A stretch of 64,000 nt of DNA from JASHPR01 sp963815375 (GTDB taxonomy: Bacteria > Actinomycetota > Actinomycetes > Streptosporangiales > Streptosporangiaceae), in assembly GCA_963815375.1 (NCBI GenBank), contig CAWFGX010000005.1:868001-932000 (forward strand), written 5' to 3'. Positions within the stretch are counted from its first letter, which is position 1; every line of letters starts with the position of its first letter. Positions 42,876 through 51,734 of this stretch are shown piece by piece. Position numbers and translations under genes: made by a program. The notes beneath the pieces are model-generated. The model ran no database searches. It had not been told where the DNA came from and worked only from the letters and a program-made list of their open reading frames with translations.

Positions 42876-43538
42876 ATGGATCATGCGGTGCCGTCCGACA
42901 GCAACAGCTCCGACCTCACCGACCGTCAGCGCACGATCATCCAGGTCGTCGCGGACGCGGTGGAGCGCAACGGCTACGGGCCGACGATCCGGGAGATCGG
43001 CCAGGCCGTCGGGCTGGCCAGTACCTCCAGCGTTCATTACCAGGTCTCAGAGCTGGAGAAGAAAGGGTGCCTGAGCCGGGACGCGAACCGCCCGCGCACG
43101 ATCGTCGTCCGCCCGGTTACCCGGCAGGCACTGGAGCTGTCTACTGAGCAGATGCCAGTGATTCCGGTTCCGCTCGTCGGGCGCATCGCGGCTGGCTGGC
43201 CGATTACGGCCGCTGAAACCGACGACGAGGTGATGCCGCTGCCCGCTCAGCTTGTCGGCGACGGGAACCTGATCATGCTCAGGGTGGTCGGCGACTCGAT
43301 GATCGACGCCGCGATCGCCGACGGCGACATGGTGGTCGTCCGCCGGGAGACCGATATCGAGAACGGCGACATCGTCGCCGCCTTGATCGATGGGGTGGAG
43401 GTCGAGGGCACGGTCAAGACCTTCAAGCGGTCGGACGGCCACGTCTGGCTGATCCCGCACAACCAGGCTTACCGGCCGATCCTGGGCGACAACGCGGTCA
43501 TCGTCGGCAAGGTAGTCGCCGTTCTGCGCCGGCTATGA
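42876..43538 (+). CDS. Second LexA-family repressor
   Basis: A 220-residue LexA paralogue starting at ATG 42876, seven bases after GGAGG. It lacks the long N-terminal extension of copy 1. The winged helix is LTDRQRTIIQVVADAVERNGYGPTIREIGQAVGLASTSSVHYQVSELEKKGCL. Self-cleavage residues are intact: Ala106-Gly107 (RIAAGWP), Ser141 (GDSMI) and Lys181 (TVKTFKR). Recognition-helix residues differ slightly from copy 1, so it may control a subset of SOS genes or its own promoter. It has no obvious operon partner. Confidence 0.92.
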   Translation: MDHAVPSDSNSSDLTDRQRTIIQVVADAVERNGYGPTIREIGQAVGLASTSSVHYQVSELEKKGCLSRDANRPRTIVVRPVTRQALELSTEQMPVIPVPLVGRIAAGWPITAAETDDEVMPLPAQLVGDGNLIMLRVVGDSMIDAAIADGDMVVVRRETDIENGDIVAALIDGVEVEGTVKTFKRSDGHVWLIPHNQAYRPILGDNAVIVGKVVAVLRRL

Positions 43539-43608
43539 CACCTGTTCTGCCTGACCGTCTCTAATTCCCGCTTGAGTTTCCAGCGGCTGCAAGGTGCACA
43601 GTCGTGCC

Positions 43609-44574
43609 ATGGACGTCGGCGCGGAACTGTTCACAATCGGGCAGCTTGCCCGTCGCACTGGGGTACCGGCGCGAACGATCAGGTTCTGGTCTGACGCTGG
43701 CCTGGTTCCGACTTCGGGCCGGTCCGCGGGCGGGTACCGCCTGTACGACGCCGAGGCAGTGGCCCGGATAGAGCTCGTCCGGACGCTTCGCGAGCTGGGG
43801 TTCGGGCTGGAAATCGTTCAGGCCGTCCTGTCTCGGGCCGCCACCATCGCCGACGTGGCAGCGGCGCACGTCGCCGCGCTGGACGCCCAGATCCGAACCC
43901 TGCGGCTGCGCCGGGCGGTGCTCAGCACCGTGGCCAGGCGCAGCGGCACTATCGAGGAGACGATGCTGATGCACAAGCTGGCCCGGCTGTCCGCCCAGGA
44001 GCGGCAGCAGATGATCGACGACTTTGTCCGGGACGTCTTCGACGGCGTCGACCCAGAGGCGCCCGCGGCCGGGATCGGGCGTAACATGCGTCGGCTGCCC
44101 GCTGAGCTGCCCGACGACCCGGACCCGCAGCAGGTCGATGCGTGGATCGAGCTCGGCGAGCTCATCAGCGACCAGGCATTCCGGCAGCGTGTGCGCGGCA
44201 TGGCAGCGGCTGGCGCGCAGGCCGCCATTCCGGAACCTGGGCTGGACCACCTGGCAGTGGCCAAGCAGGTCGGGCAGGCCGTTGCCCAGGGGATCGCGCC
44301 TGAGTCGGCCGAAGGGCGGCTTGTCCTCGACCGCGTTGTCGTATCCGGCACTCCGGCCCGGCAGCGAGGCCGGCTGCTGGCCCAACTGGAGACGTTCACC
44401 GACGCTTCTGTGGAACGGTACTGGCAGCTTCAGGCGATCATCAACGGCCGCCAGCCACAGCCGCCCGTGGTCCCCAGTTACGAGTGGCTGATCGCCGCCC
44501 TGCGCGCTCACACCGAGAGCCTGGTCAGCGAGGACGAGGCTGCAGCGGCGCGCGGCGAGTGGTCGCAGGAGTGA
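43609..44574 (+). CDS. MerR-family transcriptional regulator
   Basis: A 321-residue regulator starting at ATG 43609. The MerR helix-turn-helix opens FTIGQLARRTGVPARTIRFWSDAGLVPTSGRSAGGYRLYDAEAVARIELVRTLRELGFGLEIVQ (~residues 6-70), followed by the coiled-coil dimer helix. The long C-terminal region (~130-320) is helical (LARLSAQERQQMIDDFVRDVFDG) and resembles effector domains of actinobacterial MerR/TipA-like proteins; no metal-binding Cys set is seen. It precedes the clpP genes in the same direction, but a separate promoter lies between. Confidence 0.88.
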   Translation: MDVGAELFTIGQLARRTGVPARTIRFWSDAGLVPTSGRSAGGYRLYDAEAVARIELVRTLRELGFGLEIVQAVLSRAATIADVAAAHVAALDAQIRTLRLRRAVLSTVARRSGTIEETMLMHKLARLSAQERQQMIDDFVRDVFDGVDPEAPAAGIGRNMRRLPAELPDDPDPQQVDAWIELGELISDQAFRQRVRGMAAAGAQAAIPEPGLDHLAVAKQVGQAVAQGIAPESAEGRLVLDRVVVSGTPARQRGRLLAQLETFTDASVERYWQLQAIINGRQPQPPVVPSYEWLIAALRAHTESLVSEDEAAAARGEWSQE

Positions 44575-44694
44575 GCTGCTGGCGGGCCCGCAAGCCACGG
44601 GAGAGGGCCAGGGTGACGGCAAGCGACGCCACTGCCATGACTGTCATCCCAGTGGACGGCGAAGTGCTCTCGGCGATCGCGCCAGCCGCCGTCC

Positions 44695-44709
44695 TCTGCT
44701 ATCGGCAGA
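44695..44709. promoter_or_regulatory. PopR-type operator upstream of the clpP pair
   Basis: TCTGCT-ATC-GGCAGA matches the PopR palindrome TCTGCC-N3-GGCAGA at 11 of 12 positions, 82 bases before the first clpP start. A CATTCT -10-like element lies downstream. Confidence 0.7.
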
Positions 44710-44790
44710 TTGTTTTGGCTGGCCCGCGGCCTGCGAACCATTCTGGGTGTCGAGGCCGGAATACCGGCACGGACCCAGAGCGGAGAGAAC

Positions 44791-45408
44791 ATGCAGACCG
44801 CGGTTGCCGAACCTACGTCGCTCGTCAGGATGCTGGACGACCAGCTCGCCAGCCGGCTCCTCTACCAGCGCATCATCGTCCTCGGCTCCGAACTCGACGA
44901 CGAGGTGGCTAACCGGCTCTGCGCCGAGCTGCTGCTGCTGTCGGCCGAGGACTCGCGCAGTGACATCAGCCTCTACATCAACTCGCCCGGCGGCTCGGTC
45001 TCGGCCGGGCTGGCCATCTACGACACGATGCAGCTCATTCCCAACGACGTCCGCACGGTGGCGATGGGCCTGGCCGGCAGCATGGGCCAGTTCCTGCTGT
45101 GCGCCGGAACAGCGGGCAAACGGTTCAGCCTCCCGCATGCCCAGATTCTGATGCACCAGGGCTCGGCGGGCTTCGGCGGCACAGCCGCCGACGTCGAGAT
45201 CTACGCCGGGCAGCTGGAGCGCACCGGAGAACTGATGAGCCGGCTGACCGCCAAGCACACCGGGCAGCCCGAGGAGCGGATCGCGAGCGACGGCCTGCGG
45301 GACCGCTGGTTCAGCGCCGAGGAGGCCCGCGACTACGGGATGATCGACCACATCGTGGAGCGCGTCGACGACGTGCGCCCGGCGGTCAGCAAGATGGCGG
45401 GGCTGTGA
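44791..45408 (+). CDS. clpP: ATP-dependent Clp protease proteolytic subunit (ClpP3-like)
   Basis: A 205-residue serine protease subunit starting at ATG 44791 (CGGAGAG upstream). The catalytic triad is intact: Ser97 (GLAGSMGQFLL), His122 (LMHQGSAG) and Asp171 (LRDRW). SLYINSPGGSVSAGLAIYDTM forms the oxyanion and handle region. It forms tetradecameric chambers, probably mixed with the next gene product, fed by Clp ATPases. Pairing with a second clpP and a PopR-like regulator, with no clpX beside it, indicates the accessory clpP3P4 set rather than clpP1P2. Confidence 0.94.
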   Translation: MQTAVAEPTSLVRMLDDQLASRLLYQRIIVLGSELDDEVANRLCAELLLLSAEDSRSDISLYINSPGGSVSAGLAIYDTMQLIPNDVRTVAMGLAGSMGQFLLCAGTAGKRFSLPHAQILMHQGSAGFGGTAADVEIYAGQLERTGELMSRLTAKHTGQPEERIASDGLRDRWFSAEEARDYGMIDHIVERVDDVRPAVSKMAGL

Positions 45409-45410
45409 CC

Positions 45411-46037
45411 ATGAGCCAGTACACGATCCCCACCGTGGTGGAGCGGACCTCGCTCGGCGAGCGGGCCTTCGATATCTACTCCCGGCTGCTCTCGGAGCGG
45501 ATCATCTTCCTCGGCACCGAGATCGATGACGGCGTCGCCAACGTGATCATGGCGCAGCTCATTCACCTGGAGTCGGACAGCGCCGACCAGGAGATCATGC
45601 TCTACATCAACTCCCCGGGCGGCACCTACAGCGCGCTGACCGCGATCTACGACACGATGCAGTTCGTCCAGCCTGACGTCGCCACGTTCTGCATCGGCCA
45701 GGCGTCCTCGGCGGCCGCGGTGCTGCTCGCCGCCGGGGCACCCGGGAAGCGGTCGGTCCTTGAGCATGCCAAAGTGCTGCTGCATCAGCCGTCCAGCCAG
45801 GCCCGCGGCACCCTGCCCGACCTGGCTATCCAGGCCAGGGAAGTGGCCAGGGTCCGGGCCGAGATGGACGGGATCCTCAGCAGGCACACCGGCCACCCGG
45901 CCGCGAAGATCAGGGCTGACACCGACAGGAACATGACGCTCAGCGCACGCGAGGCCGTCGACTACGGCCTGGCCGACCAGGTCATCACCACCCGCCGCGC
46001 CCAGGCCGAGTCGGCAGAGGTCGGCCTTCACATCTGA
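45411..46037 (+). CDS. clpP: ATP-dependent Clp protease proteolytic subunit (ClpP4-like)
   Basis: A 208-residue paralogue starting two bases after the first clpP stop. The triad is Ser100 (GQASSAAAVLL), His125 (LLHQPS) and Asp172 (DTDRN). The typical Met of the ASM motif is Ala. The N-terminus (VVERTSLGERAFDIYSRLLSERIIFLG) fits the ClpP2/ClpP4 branch. The two genes form one operon that ends in a strong hairpin. Confidence 0.94.
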   Translation: MSQYTIPTVVERTSLGERAFDIYSRLLSERIIFLGTEIDDGVANVIMAQLIHLESDSADQEIMLYINSPGGTYSALTAIYDTMQFVQPDVATFCIGQASSAAAVLLAAGAPGKRSVLEHAKVLLHQPSSQARGTLPDLAIQAREVARVRAEMDGILSRHTGHPAAKIRADTDRNMTLSAREAVDYGLADQVITTRRAQAESAEVGLHI

Positions 46038-46085
46038 CAGATATGGCCGCTGGGTGCCCGGCGAGTTAGGCAACTCTTTCATGAT

Positions 46086-46126
46086 CGTGGACGCAAACCC
46101 ACTTTCTGTGTGGGTTTGCGTCCACG
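46086..46126. terminator. Hairpin terminator after the clpP operon
   Basis: CGTGGACGCAAACCCAC (46086-46102) and its exact complement (46110-46126) make a perfect 17-bp stem with a 7-base loop, 48 bases after the clpP stop. It also faces the convergent popR-like gene. No T-tract follows. Confidence 0.75.
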
Positions 46127-46274
46127 GTAGCTCGCGAGGCAGTTACGGGCAGACCGCAAACCCGGTCGGCGCCTGCCGGAACAGCCTGGCAGACAGCAGA
46201 GTGTCCTTAACCCCCCCGCGGGCGGAAGCAGGACACGCGCCTCGGCGGCAATTGGGCAAATTGACGGCTGTGGG

Positions 46275-46721
46275 TTATGCGGCGAGCAGGCAGGTGGCGT
46301 CGGCGGGGCCGATGCCGGGTGCGGAGCCTTCGCCGATGGTGTCCGGCAGCACCGCGATGTCTGGGGCGTCGCCTGGCTGCCCAGCCGGCTCGCCGATGAC
46401 GCCGAGCCGGACGATGCGGTCGCGGCGGGCTTGCCGTTCGCGAAGCTCCACCAGGCCGCGCCAAACCTCGGCGAGGAGGTCAGACAGGTCGATGCGCAGG
46501 GCCTCGCAGATGGCCGCCAGGACCTCGGACGACGCCTCCTTGCGGCCGCGTTCCACCTCCGACAGGTACGGCATGGACACCCTGGCCGCCCTCGCGACGT
46601 CAGCCAGCGTCCGCCGCTGGTTCAGACGGGCCCGGCGCAGCGCGTCACCAACCATTGTCCGCAGCAGGGGCCTCGGCTGCCGGTCGCGTCCTGGGTGCCC
46701 GACTGCTCCCGGAGCCAGCAT
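46275..46721 (-). CDS. PopR/ClgR-family regulator of clp genes
   Basis: A 148-residue XRE-type regulator starting at ATG 46721 behind AAAGGGA; the longer open frame to 46937 has no good start. The helix-turn-helix is VGDALRRARLNQRRTLADVARAARVSMPYLSEVERGRKEASSEVLAAICEALRID, the pattern of ClgR/PopR. The C-terminus is Leu-Leu-Ala-Ala. In Streptomyces, PopR (activator of clpP3P4) is itself degraded by ClpP1P2 through two terminal Ala residues. Together with the operator at 44695 this strongly suggests the same circuit. The choice between PopR and ClgR rests on context. Confidence 0.88.
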   Translation of the reverse strand: MLAPGAVGHPGRDRQPRPLLRTMVGDALRRARLNQRRTLADVARAARVSMPYLSEVERGRKEASSEVLAAICEALRIDLSDLLAEVWRGLVELRERQARRDRIVRLGVIGEPAGQPGDAPDIAVLPDTIGEGSAPGIGPADATCLLAA

Positions 46722-46997
46722 CGCCGTCCCTTTCGTGCTGCTGCCACTAACTGCTGCCACTAACCGCCCATCCCGCAGACGTGGCTGCCGCAACGGTAAC
46801 GCCGGCCCAGCCAGCCCTAGGGCCGCTTTCGCCCCCAGCGCAACTTCAATCCAGCCACCATCTGCATCGCGCAGCGAGACGGCGGAGCCGCACGGTTTCC
46901 CTGGCGCGGGCGCTGACCTCTTGACAACGTTGCCCAATCAGGCTGGGGTCGGTTGCTGGGGGCTTTGCGGCAGTCGGTGTCGATTGAGGTGGTCGCG
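46722..46997. other. Divergent promoter region between popR-like gene and GH35 gene
   Basis: A 13-base unit CTGCTGCCACTAA is repeated in tandem at 46738-46763, immediately upstream of the popR-like start and possibly part of its operator. TTGACA (46921-46926) is a candidate -35 for the GH35 gene. Nothing else is recognised. Confidence 0.5.
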
Positions 46998-49900
46998 ATG
47001 ACGTTCCTTAGGAAAAGCTCCTTAACGCGGCGTCGGGCGCTAGCCGCCGTAGCCTCGGTGGCCCTGGTCGCGACAGCGCTGCCCGCAGATGCCGCCGCCC
47101 AGGCTCGCCAGGCCGGCAGCGGCGCAGCCAGCCGGTCGGTCGCGGCAGCGGAAGCCAGCCAGGCCCGCGGGAGCCAGACCGCGCCGTCGGGCAGCGACGC
47201 CTCGTGCCCGGCCGCTACCACGTCCGGCGCTGGCTCGGCCACCGTAAGCACCCCGGCTGACGTGCGTGCGATCGGCGGCCAGGCGTCAGCCACGGTCGTC
47301 TGGTGCCCGCCAGCGTCCGGCGCGGCCAAGGTGGTGAGCTACACCGTCACCTCCTCGGCCGGCCAGACCGTCACCGCCGCGGTGCCGAACGACTGGGCCA
47401 TCGTCGACGGCCTGACCAACGGGACCAGTTACAGCTTCATCGTGACCGCGAACACCTCGGGCGGGGCGGGCCCCGCGGCCACGTCGAACAACGTGACCCC
47501 GGCGCCGCTCCCGCAGTCGCGTGACGTCGTCCACGGCCAGTCGCAGCAGGTGACCTACGACCAGTACTCCCTCGTGATCGGCGGAAAGCGGGTCTTCATC
47601 ACTGCTGGCGAGTTCGATCCCTGGCGCACGCCCTCGCCGTCGCTGTGGCTCGATGACCTGCAGAAAATGAAAGCCGACGGCTACGACGCGGTCACCGTCT
47701 ACTTCGACTGGGACTACTCCTCGCCCTCGCCCGGCGTCTACGACTTCACCGGCGTGCGCGACATGAACACGTTCCTCAACATGGCCCAGCAGGCCGGGCT
47801 GTACGTGATCGCGAGGCCCGGGCCGTACATCAACGCCGAGACCGACGGCGGTGGCATCCCGTCCTGGGTGCTGACCGGCCCGAACGGCTACCGCAGCGAC
47901 ACTGAGCCCTACCTGTCAGCCGCGTTGCAGTGGTTCTCGGAGATCGACGCGATCATCGCGCCGCACCAGATCACCAAGGGCGGCGACGTGATCCTCTACC
48001 AGATCGAGAACGAGTACACCGGCAAGTCAGCAGCGGACCTGCAGTACATGGCCGACCTGGAGCAGCAGGCCGCCACGGACGGGATCGACGTGCCGTTCAC
48101 GTTCAACCAGTGCTGTGGCGCGGACACGTTCACCTCGGGCACCGGCGCGGTGAACATCAGCGGCCAGGACAACTACCCCCTGGGCTTCAACTGCGCGGAC
48201 ACGAGCACCTTCGGCCAGCCGTACGGCTATCCCAGCTACACCGGCATGCCGATCTATATCCCCGAGTTCCAGGGCGGCTCGTTCGACGGCTGGGGCGGCT
48301 CCGGTTATGCCAACTGCTACACGATGACCGGGTCAGATTTCGAGAACGTCTATTACAAGAACAACATCGCCCAGGGCGTCACCATGCAGAGCAACTACAT
48401 GGGCGTGGGCGGAACCAACTGGGGGTGGCTGCCGGATCCGGACGTCTACACCTCCTACGACTACGGTGCGGCGATCAGCGAGACCGGCGAGATCGGCTCG
48501 CCGTCGGACCCGAATGACATAGTGGGCTCCAAGTACGGCCAGAACAAGCTCATCAACGACTTCGAGACCTCGGTCGCGCCGCTGGCGCAGACCGCACCGG
48601 CCGCCGCCCCGACGCCGTCGAATTCCGCGGTGGCGACGATGGCCAGGGTCAATCCCTCCGGCGGAGCGGAATTCTTCTATGTGCGCCAGGCCGACGCCAG
48701 CTCGACCGCCGCCGTCAGCACTCAGCTCGACAACGTGAACCTGGATGAGGCGGCCGGATACACCTACGACGACACGAACCCGGCCCTCGACTACTCCGGC
48801 ACCTGGACGCACGCCGGCCCCAGCGCGGGCTATACCAGCGGCGACTACAACCAGACCGAGTCCTGGAGCACGCAGGCCGGGGCCAGCGCGACCGTGGACT
48901 TCACCGGCACCGCCGTGCAGTGGATCGGGCCGAAGAACACCAACGGCGGCATCGCCGACGTCTACCTGGACGGCAGCCTGCTGGCCACCGTCGATACCTA
49001 CAGCCCGGCGGGCAAGCTGTTCCAGCAGGTGCTGTTCTCAAAGACCGGGCTGACCGCGGGCAGCCACACCCTCCAGATCGTGGTGACCGGCACCCAGAAC
49101 CCGGCCTCCTCGGCCAGTACCGTCGTGATCGACGCGATCAACGCGCCGACAGCCGCGCAGCAGGCTGACTTCTTCCCGGTCATCCCGCAGCAGGCCGGAA
49201 ACTCGATCACGCTCGACGGCCGCGACTCGCGGCTGCTGACGGCCAACTATCAGTTCAGCGGCCAGGACCTCGTCTACTCCACCTCTGAGCTGGACACGCA
49301 GGCCAGCATCAGTCTCGCGGGGGGTTCCGGGGGGTCGTCCCCCCGGGCTAGCACAGCCGTTGCGCTGTTCTACGACCCCACGGGAACCGATGGCGAGACC
49401 GTCCTCGCGTACACGAGCAAGCCAAAGGTCACCGTGCTGTCCGGCTCGGTGCACACGGCGTGGGACGCCGCAAACAATGAGCTGCGGCTGGACTACACCC
49501 TCCGCGGGCTGGCCAAGGTCGAGGTCAGCGGCGGCGGCCACCCGCCGCTGCTGCTCCTGCTGGCCGGCACCAACGCCGCCGAGGGCTTCTGGCCGGAGTC
49601 CACGTCAGCCGGGGCCGTCCTCGTCCAGGGCGGCTACCTGGTGCGGACCGCGGCCACCTACGGCAGCGTGCTGGCCCTCACCGGCGACACCAGCGAGGCC
49701 GGCCCGCTGACGGTCTGGGCCCCGGCCGGCGTCAGCCAGCTGACCTGGAACGGCCTGCCCCTTTCGACCACACGCGGCAGCGATGGCTCGCTGACCGCCA
49801 GCGTTCCCGGGCCGGCACCGGTCACCCTGCCGACGCTGGGCAACTGGAAGTTCAGCTCCGAGACGCCGGAGGCACAGCCCGGCTTCAACGACAGCTCCTG

Positions 49901-51734
49901 GACCCTGGCCGACCACCCGGTGTCGAACGCAAGCTCGCCGTCGTCACCGGTGCTTTACGCCTCCGACTACGGCTATGACCACGGCTTCGTCTGGTACCGC
50001 GGGCATTTCACGCCCACGGGCAGCGAGACGGGGGTGACGCTCACCGCCGACGGCATAGCCCCGACCGGAGCGTTCTCGGTATGGCTGAACGGGGCCTTCC
50101 TGGGCTCCAGCACCGCCGCCGGGCCGACGGCGACAACGTTCAGTTTCCCCGCCGGGGCGCTCATGCCGGGGAAGGACAACGTGATCGCGGTACTGGTGGA
50201 GAACACCGACAATCCAGAGGGCCCGTCCGGCGAGAAGGTTGGCCTTTACTCAGCCGCCCTGAACGGATCGTCGGCGCCCATCACCTGGCGGCTGATCGGC
50301 AGCCCGGGCGGCACCACGCTGCAGGACCCAGTCCGCGGCGTGATGAACGCGGCCGGCCTGTACGGCTCCGACAACGGCTGGGATCTGCCCGGCTACCCCG
50401 ACCAGGACTGGCAGGGCGTGACCCTGCCCGACAACTGGGCCTCGCGTGGCGTGCCGCCGGGCGTTGGCTGGTACCGGACCACGTTCTCGCTCAGCCTGCC
50501 CAGCCGCGCCTACGTGCCGGTCGACGTGCAGATCGGCGGGCCCGGGCCGGGTGCGGGCACCGCGGACTACCGCGCGTTCATCTACGTGAACGGCTGGCTA
50601 ATCGGCCGTTACGTAAACAACGTGGGGCCGCAGCACCAGTTCTACGTGCCAGCCGGAATCCTCAACGACCACGGTGCCAACACGCTGGCGATCGCGGTCT
50701 GGGCCCTCAACGGCACCGGCGGCGGCCTGGACCAGGTGCGCCTGGTGGCGGCTGGCAACCAGGCCGGCGGCGTCCCGGTGCGGCCGGTGGCCAGCCCCGG
50801 CTACTCACCGGCCGTCTACGGGCCGCCCACGGCGCCGCAGCCCACGCTGGCCGCGGTTTCGTCCTCGGCCCTGGCGCAGGGGACGTTCACCGTGCGCGCG
50901 ACGCTCCGCAACCCGACGAGGCAGGCGCTGCCGAGGTCGGCAGTGTCCCTGAGCGTCCCAGCTGGCTGGACAGTGTCACCGTCTGGCCCGGTATCGCTGG
51001 GCGCCGTCCAGCCAGGGGCATCGGCCTCGCGCGACTTCAGCGTCACGCCGCCCTCGTCCGGGCTGTCGCCCGGCGTGGTGAACCTGCTGGCCACCGCGAC
51101 CTTCGGCCACGGGCAGAGCCTGATCAACGCCGCCCAGGTCCAGGTGCCAGCGCCCAGCCTGGCCACCACGTTCAACAACACCGGCATCACCGATAACTCC
51201 GATCCCGATCCGTCGGCCGGTTTCATCGGGTTCGACGGGGAGGGCACGACGTTCTCGGCGGAGGGGCTGACCGCCGACGGGCTGACCCCCGGTGCGACTG
51301 TCAGCGCCGGAGGCCTCAGCTTCACCTGGCCGGATGTGGCGACGGCCGAGCCCGATAACACCATGGCCGAGGGCCAGACCATCGCGATCTCCGGCTCGGG
51401 CAGCAGCCTCGGGTTCCTCGCCGCCGCGAACAACTCTTCGGAGTCCGGCACCGGGACGATCTACTACACCGACGGCACCAGCCAGAGTTTCACTCTGGAC
51501 GTAGGGAACTTCTGGTACACATCCGGGCAGAACGGCAACCCCGACAACATCCAGGTGGCCGGGGTGAACTACGCGAACTACCCGAGCGGCTCCTCAGGAC
51601 ACGAGGTGTACATCTTCGAGCAGTCGGTGCCGTTGCAGGCAGGCAAGACCGTGGCGGCGGTGACGCTGCCGTCGCTGGGCAGCGTCACTGGCTACAACCC
51701 GGCACTGCACATCTTCGCGATGGCCATCGGGTAA
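46998..51734 (+). CDS. Secreted multidomain GH35 beta-galactosidase
   Basis: A 1,578-residue exported enzyme from ATG 46998 (GAGGTGG upstream). The signal has TRRRALAAVASVALVATALP, with a twin-arginine-like motif, and ends near ADAAAQA. A fibronectin type III domain (~80-170) precedes the GH35 barrel: acid/base Glu339 (QIENEY) and nucleophile Glu423 (IPEFQGGS). Beta-sandwich and jelly-roll domains follow (ATYGSVLALTGD, GFVWYRGHFTPTG, GVGWYRTTFSL), then a NEW3-like domain (~1290-1390) and a terminal lectin-like domain of unknown type (FNNTGITDNSDP onward). The palindromic repeat at 49316-49358 lies in frame between domains. It probably releases galactose from plant polysaccharide. Confidence 0.92.
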   Translation: MTFLRKSSLTRRRALAAVASVALVATALPADAAAQARQAGSGAASRSVAAAEASQARGSQTAPSGSDASCPAATTSGAGSATVSTPADVRAIGGQASATVVWCPPASGAAKVVSYTVTSSAGQTVTAAVPNDWAIVDGLTNGTSYSFIVTANTSGGAGPAATSNNVTPAPLPQSRDVVHGQSQQVTYDQYSLVIGGKRVFITAGEFDPWRTPSPSLWLDDLQKMKADGYDAVTVYFDWDYSSPSPGVYDFTGVRDMNTFLNMAQQAGLYVIARPGPYINAETDGGGIPSWVLTGPNGYRSDTEPYLSAALQWFSEIDAIIAPHQITKGGDVILYQIENEYTGKSAADLQYMADLEQQAATDGIDVPFTFNQCCGADTFTSGTGAVNISGQDNYPLGFNCADTSTFGQPYGYPSYTGMPIYIPEFQGGSFDGWGGSGYANCYTMTGSDFENVYYKNNIAQGVTMQSNYMGVGGTNWGWLPDPDVYTSYDYGAAISETGEIGSPSDPNDIVGSKYGQNKLINDFETSVAPLAQTAPAAAPTPSNSAVATMARVNPSGGAEFFYVRQADASSTAAVSTQLDNVNLDEAAGYTYDDTNPALDYSGTWTHAGPSAGYTSGDYNQTESWSTQAGASATVDFTGTAVQWIGPKNTNGGIADVYLDGSLLATVDTYSPAGKLFQQVLFSKTGLTAGSHTLQIVVTGTQNPASSASTVVIDAINAPTAAQQADFFPVIPQQAGNSITLDGRDSRLLTANYQFSGQDLVYSTSELDTQASISLAGGSGGSSPRASTAVALFYDPTGTDGETVLAYTSKPKVTVLSGSVHTAWDAANNELRLDYTLRGLAKVEVSGGGHPPLLLLLAGTNAAEGFWPESTSAGAVLVQGGYLVRTAATYGSVLALTGDTSEAGPLTVWAPAGVSQLTWNGLPLSTTRGSDGSLTASVPGPAPVTLPTLGNWKFSSETPEAQPGFNDSSWTLADHPVSNASSPSSPVLYASDYGYDHGFVWYRGHFTPTGSETGVTLTADGIAPTGAFSVWLNGAFLGSSTAAGPTATTFSFPAGALMPGKDNVIAVLVENTDNPEGPSGEKVGLYSAALNGSSAPITWRLIGSPGGTTLQDPVRGVMNAAGLYGSDNGWDLPGYPDQDWQGVTLPDNWASRGVPPGVGWYRTTFSLSLPSRAYVPVDVQIGGPGPGAGTADYRAFIYVNGWLIGRYVNNVGPQHQFYVPAGILNDHGANTLAIAVWALNGTGGGLDQVRLVAAGNQAGGVPVRPVASPGYSPAVYGPPTAPQPTLAAVSSSALAQGTFTVRATLRNPTRQALPRSAVSLSVPAGWTVSPSGPVSLGAVQPGASASRDFSVTPPSSGLSPGVVNLLATATFGHGQSLINAAQVQVPAPSLATTFNNTGITDNSDPDPSAGFIGFDGEGTTFSAEGLTADGLTPGATVSAGGLSFTWPDVATAEPDNTMAEGQTIAISGSGSSLGFLAAANNSSESGTGTIYYTDGTSQSFTLDVGNFWYTSGQNGNPDNIQVAGVNYANYPSGSSGHEVYIFEQSVPLQAGKTVAAVTLPSLGSVTGYNPALHIFAMAIG
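49316..49358. repeat. G-rich palindromic repeat, copy B (inside the GH35 gene)
   Basis: Reverse orientation to copy A on the map, but in the same orientation relative to the coding strand. It differs from copy A at only a few of about 43 positions. It encodes AGGSGGSSPRASTA, the same frame as copy A. Confidence 0.85.
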
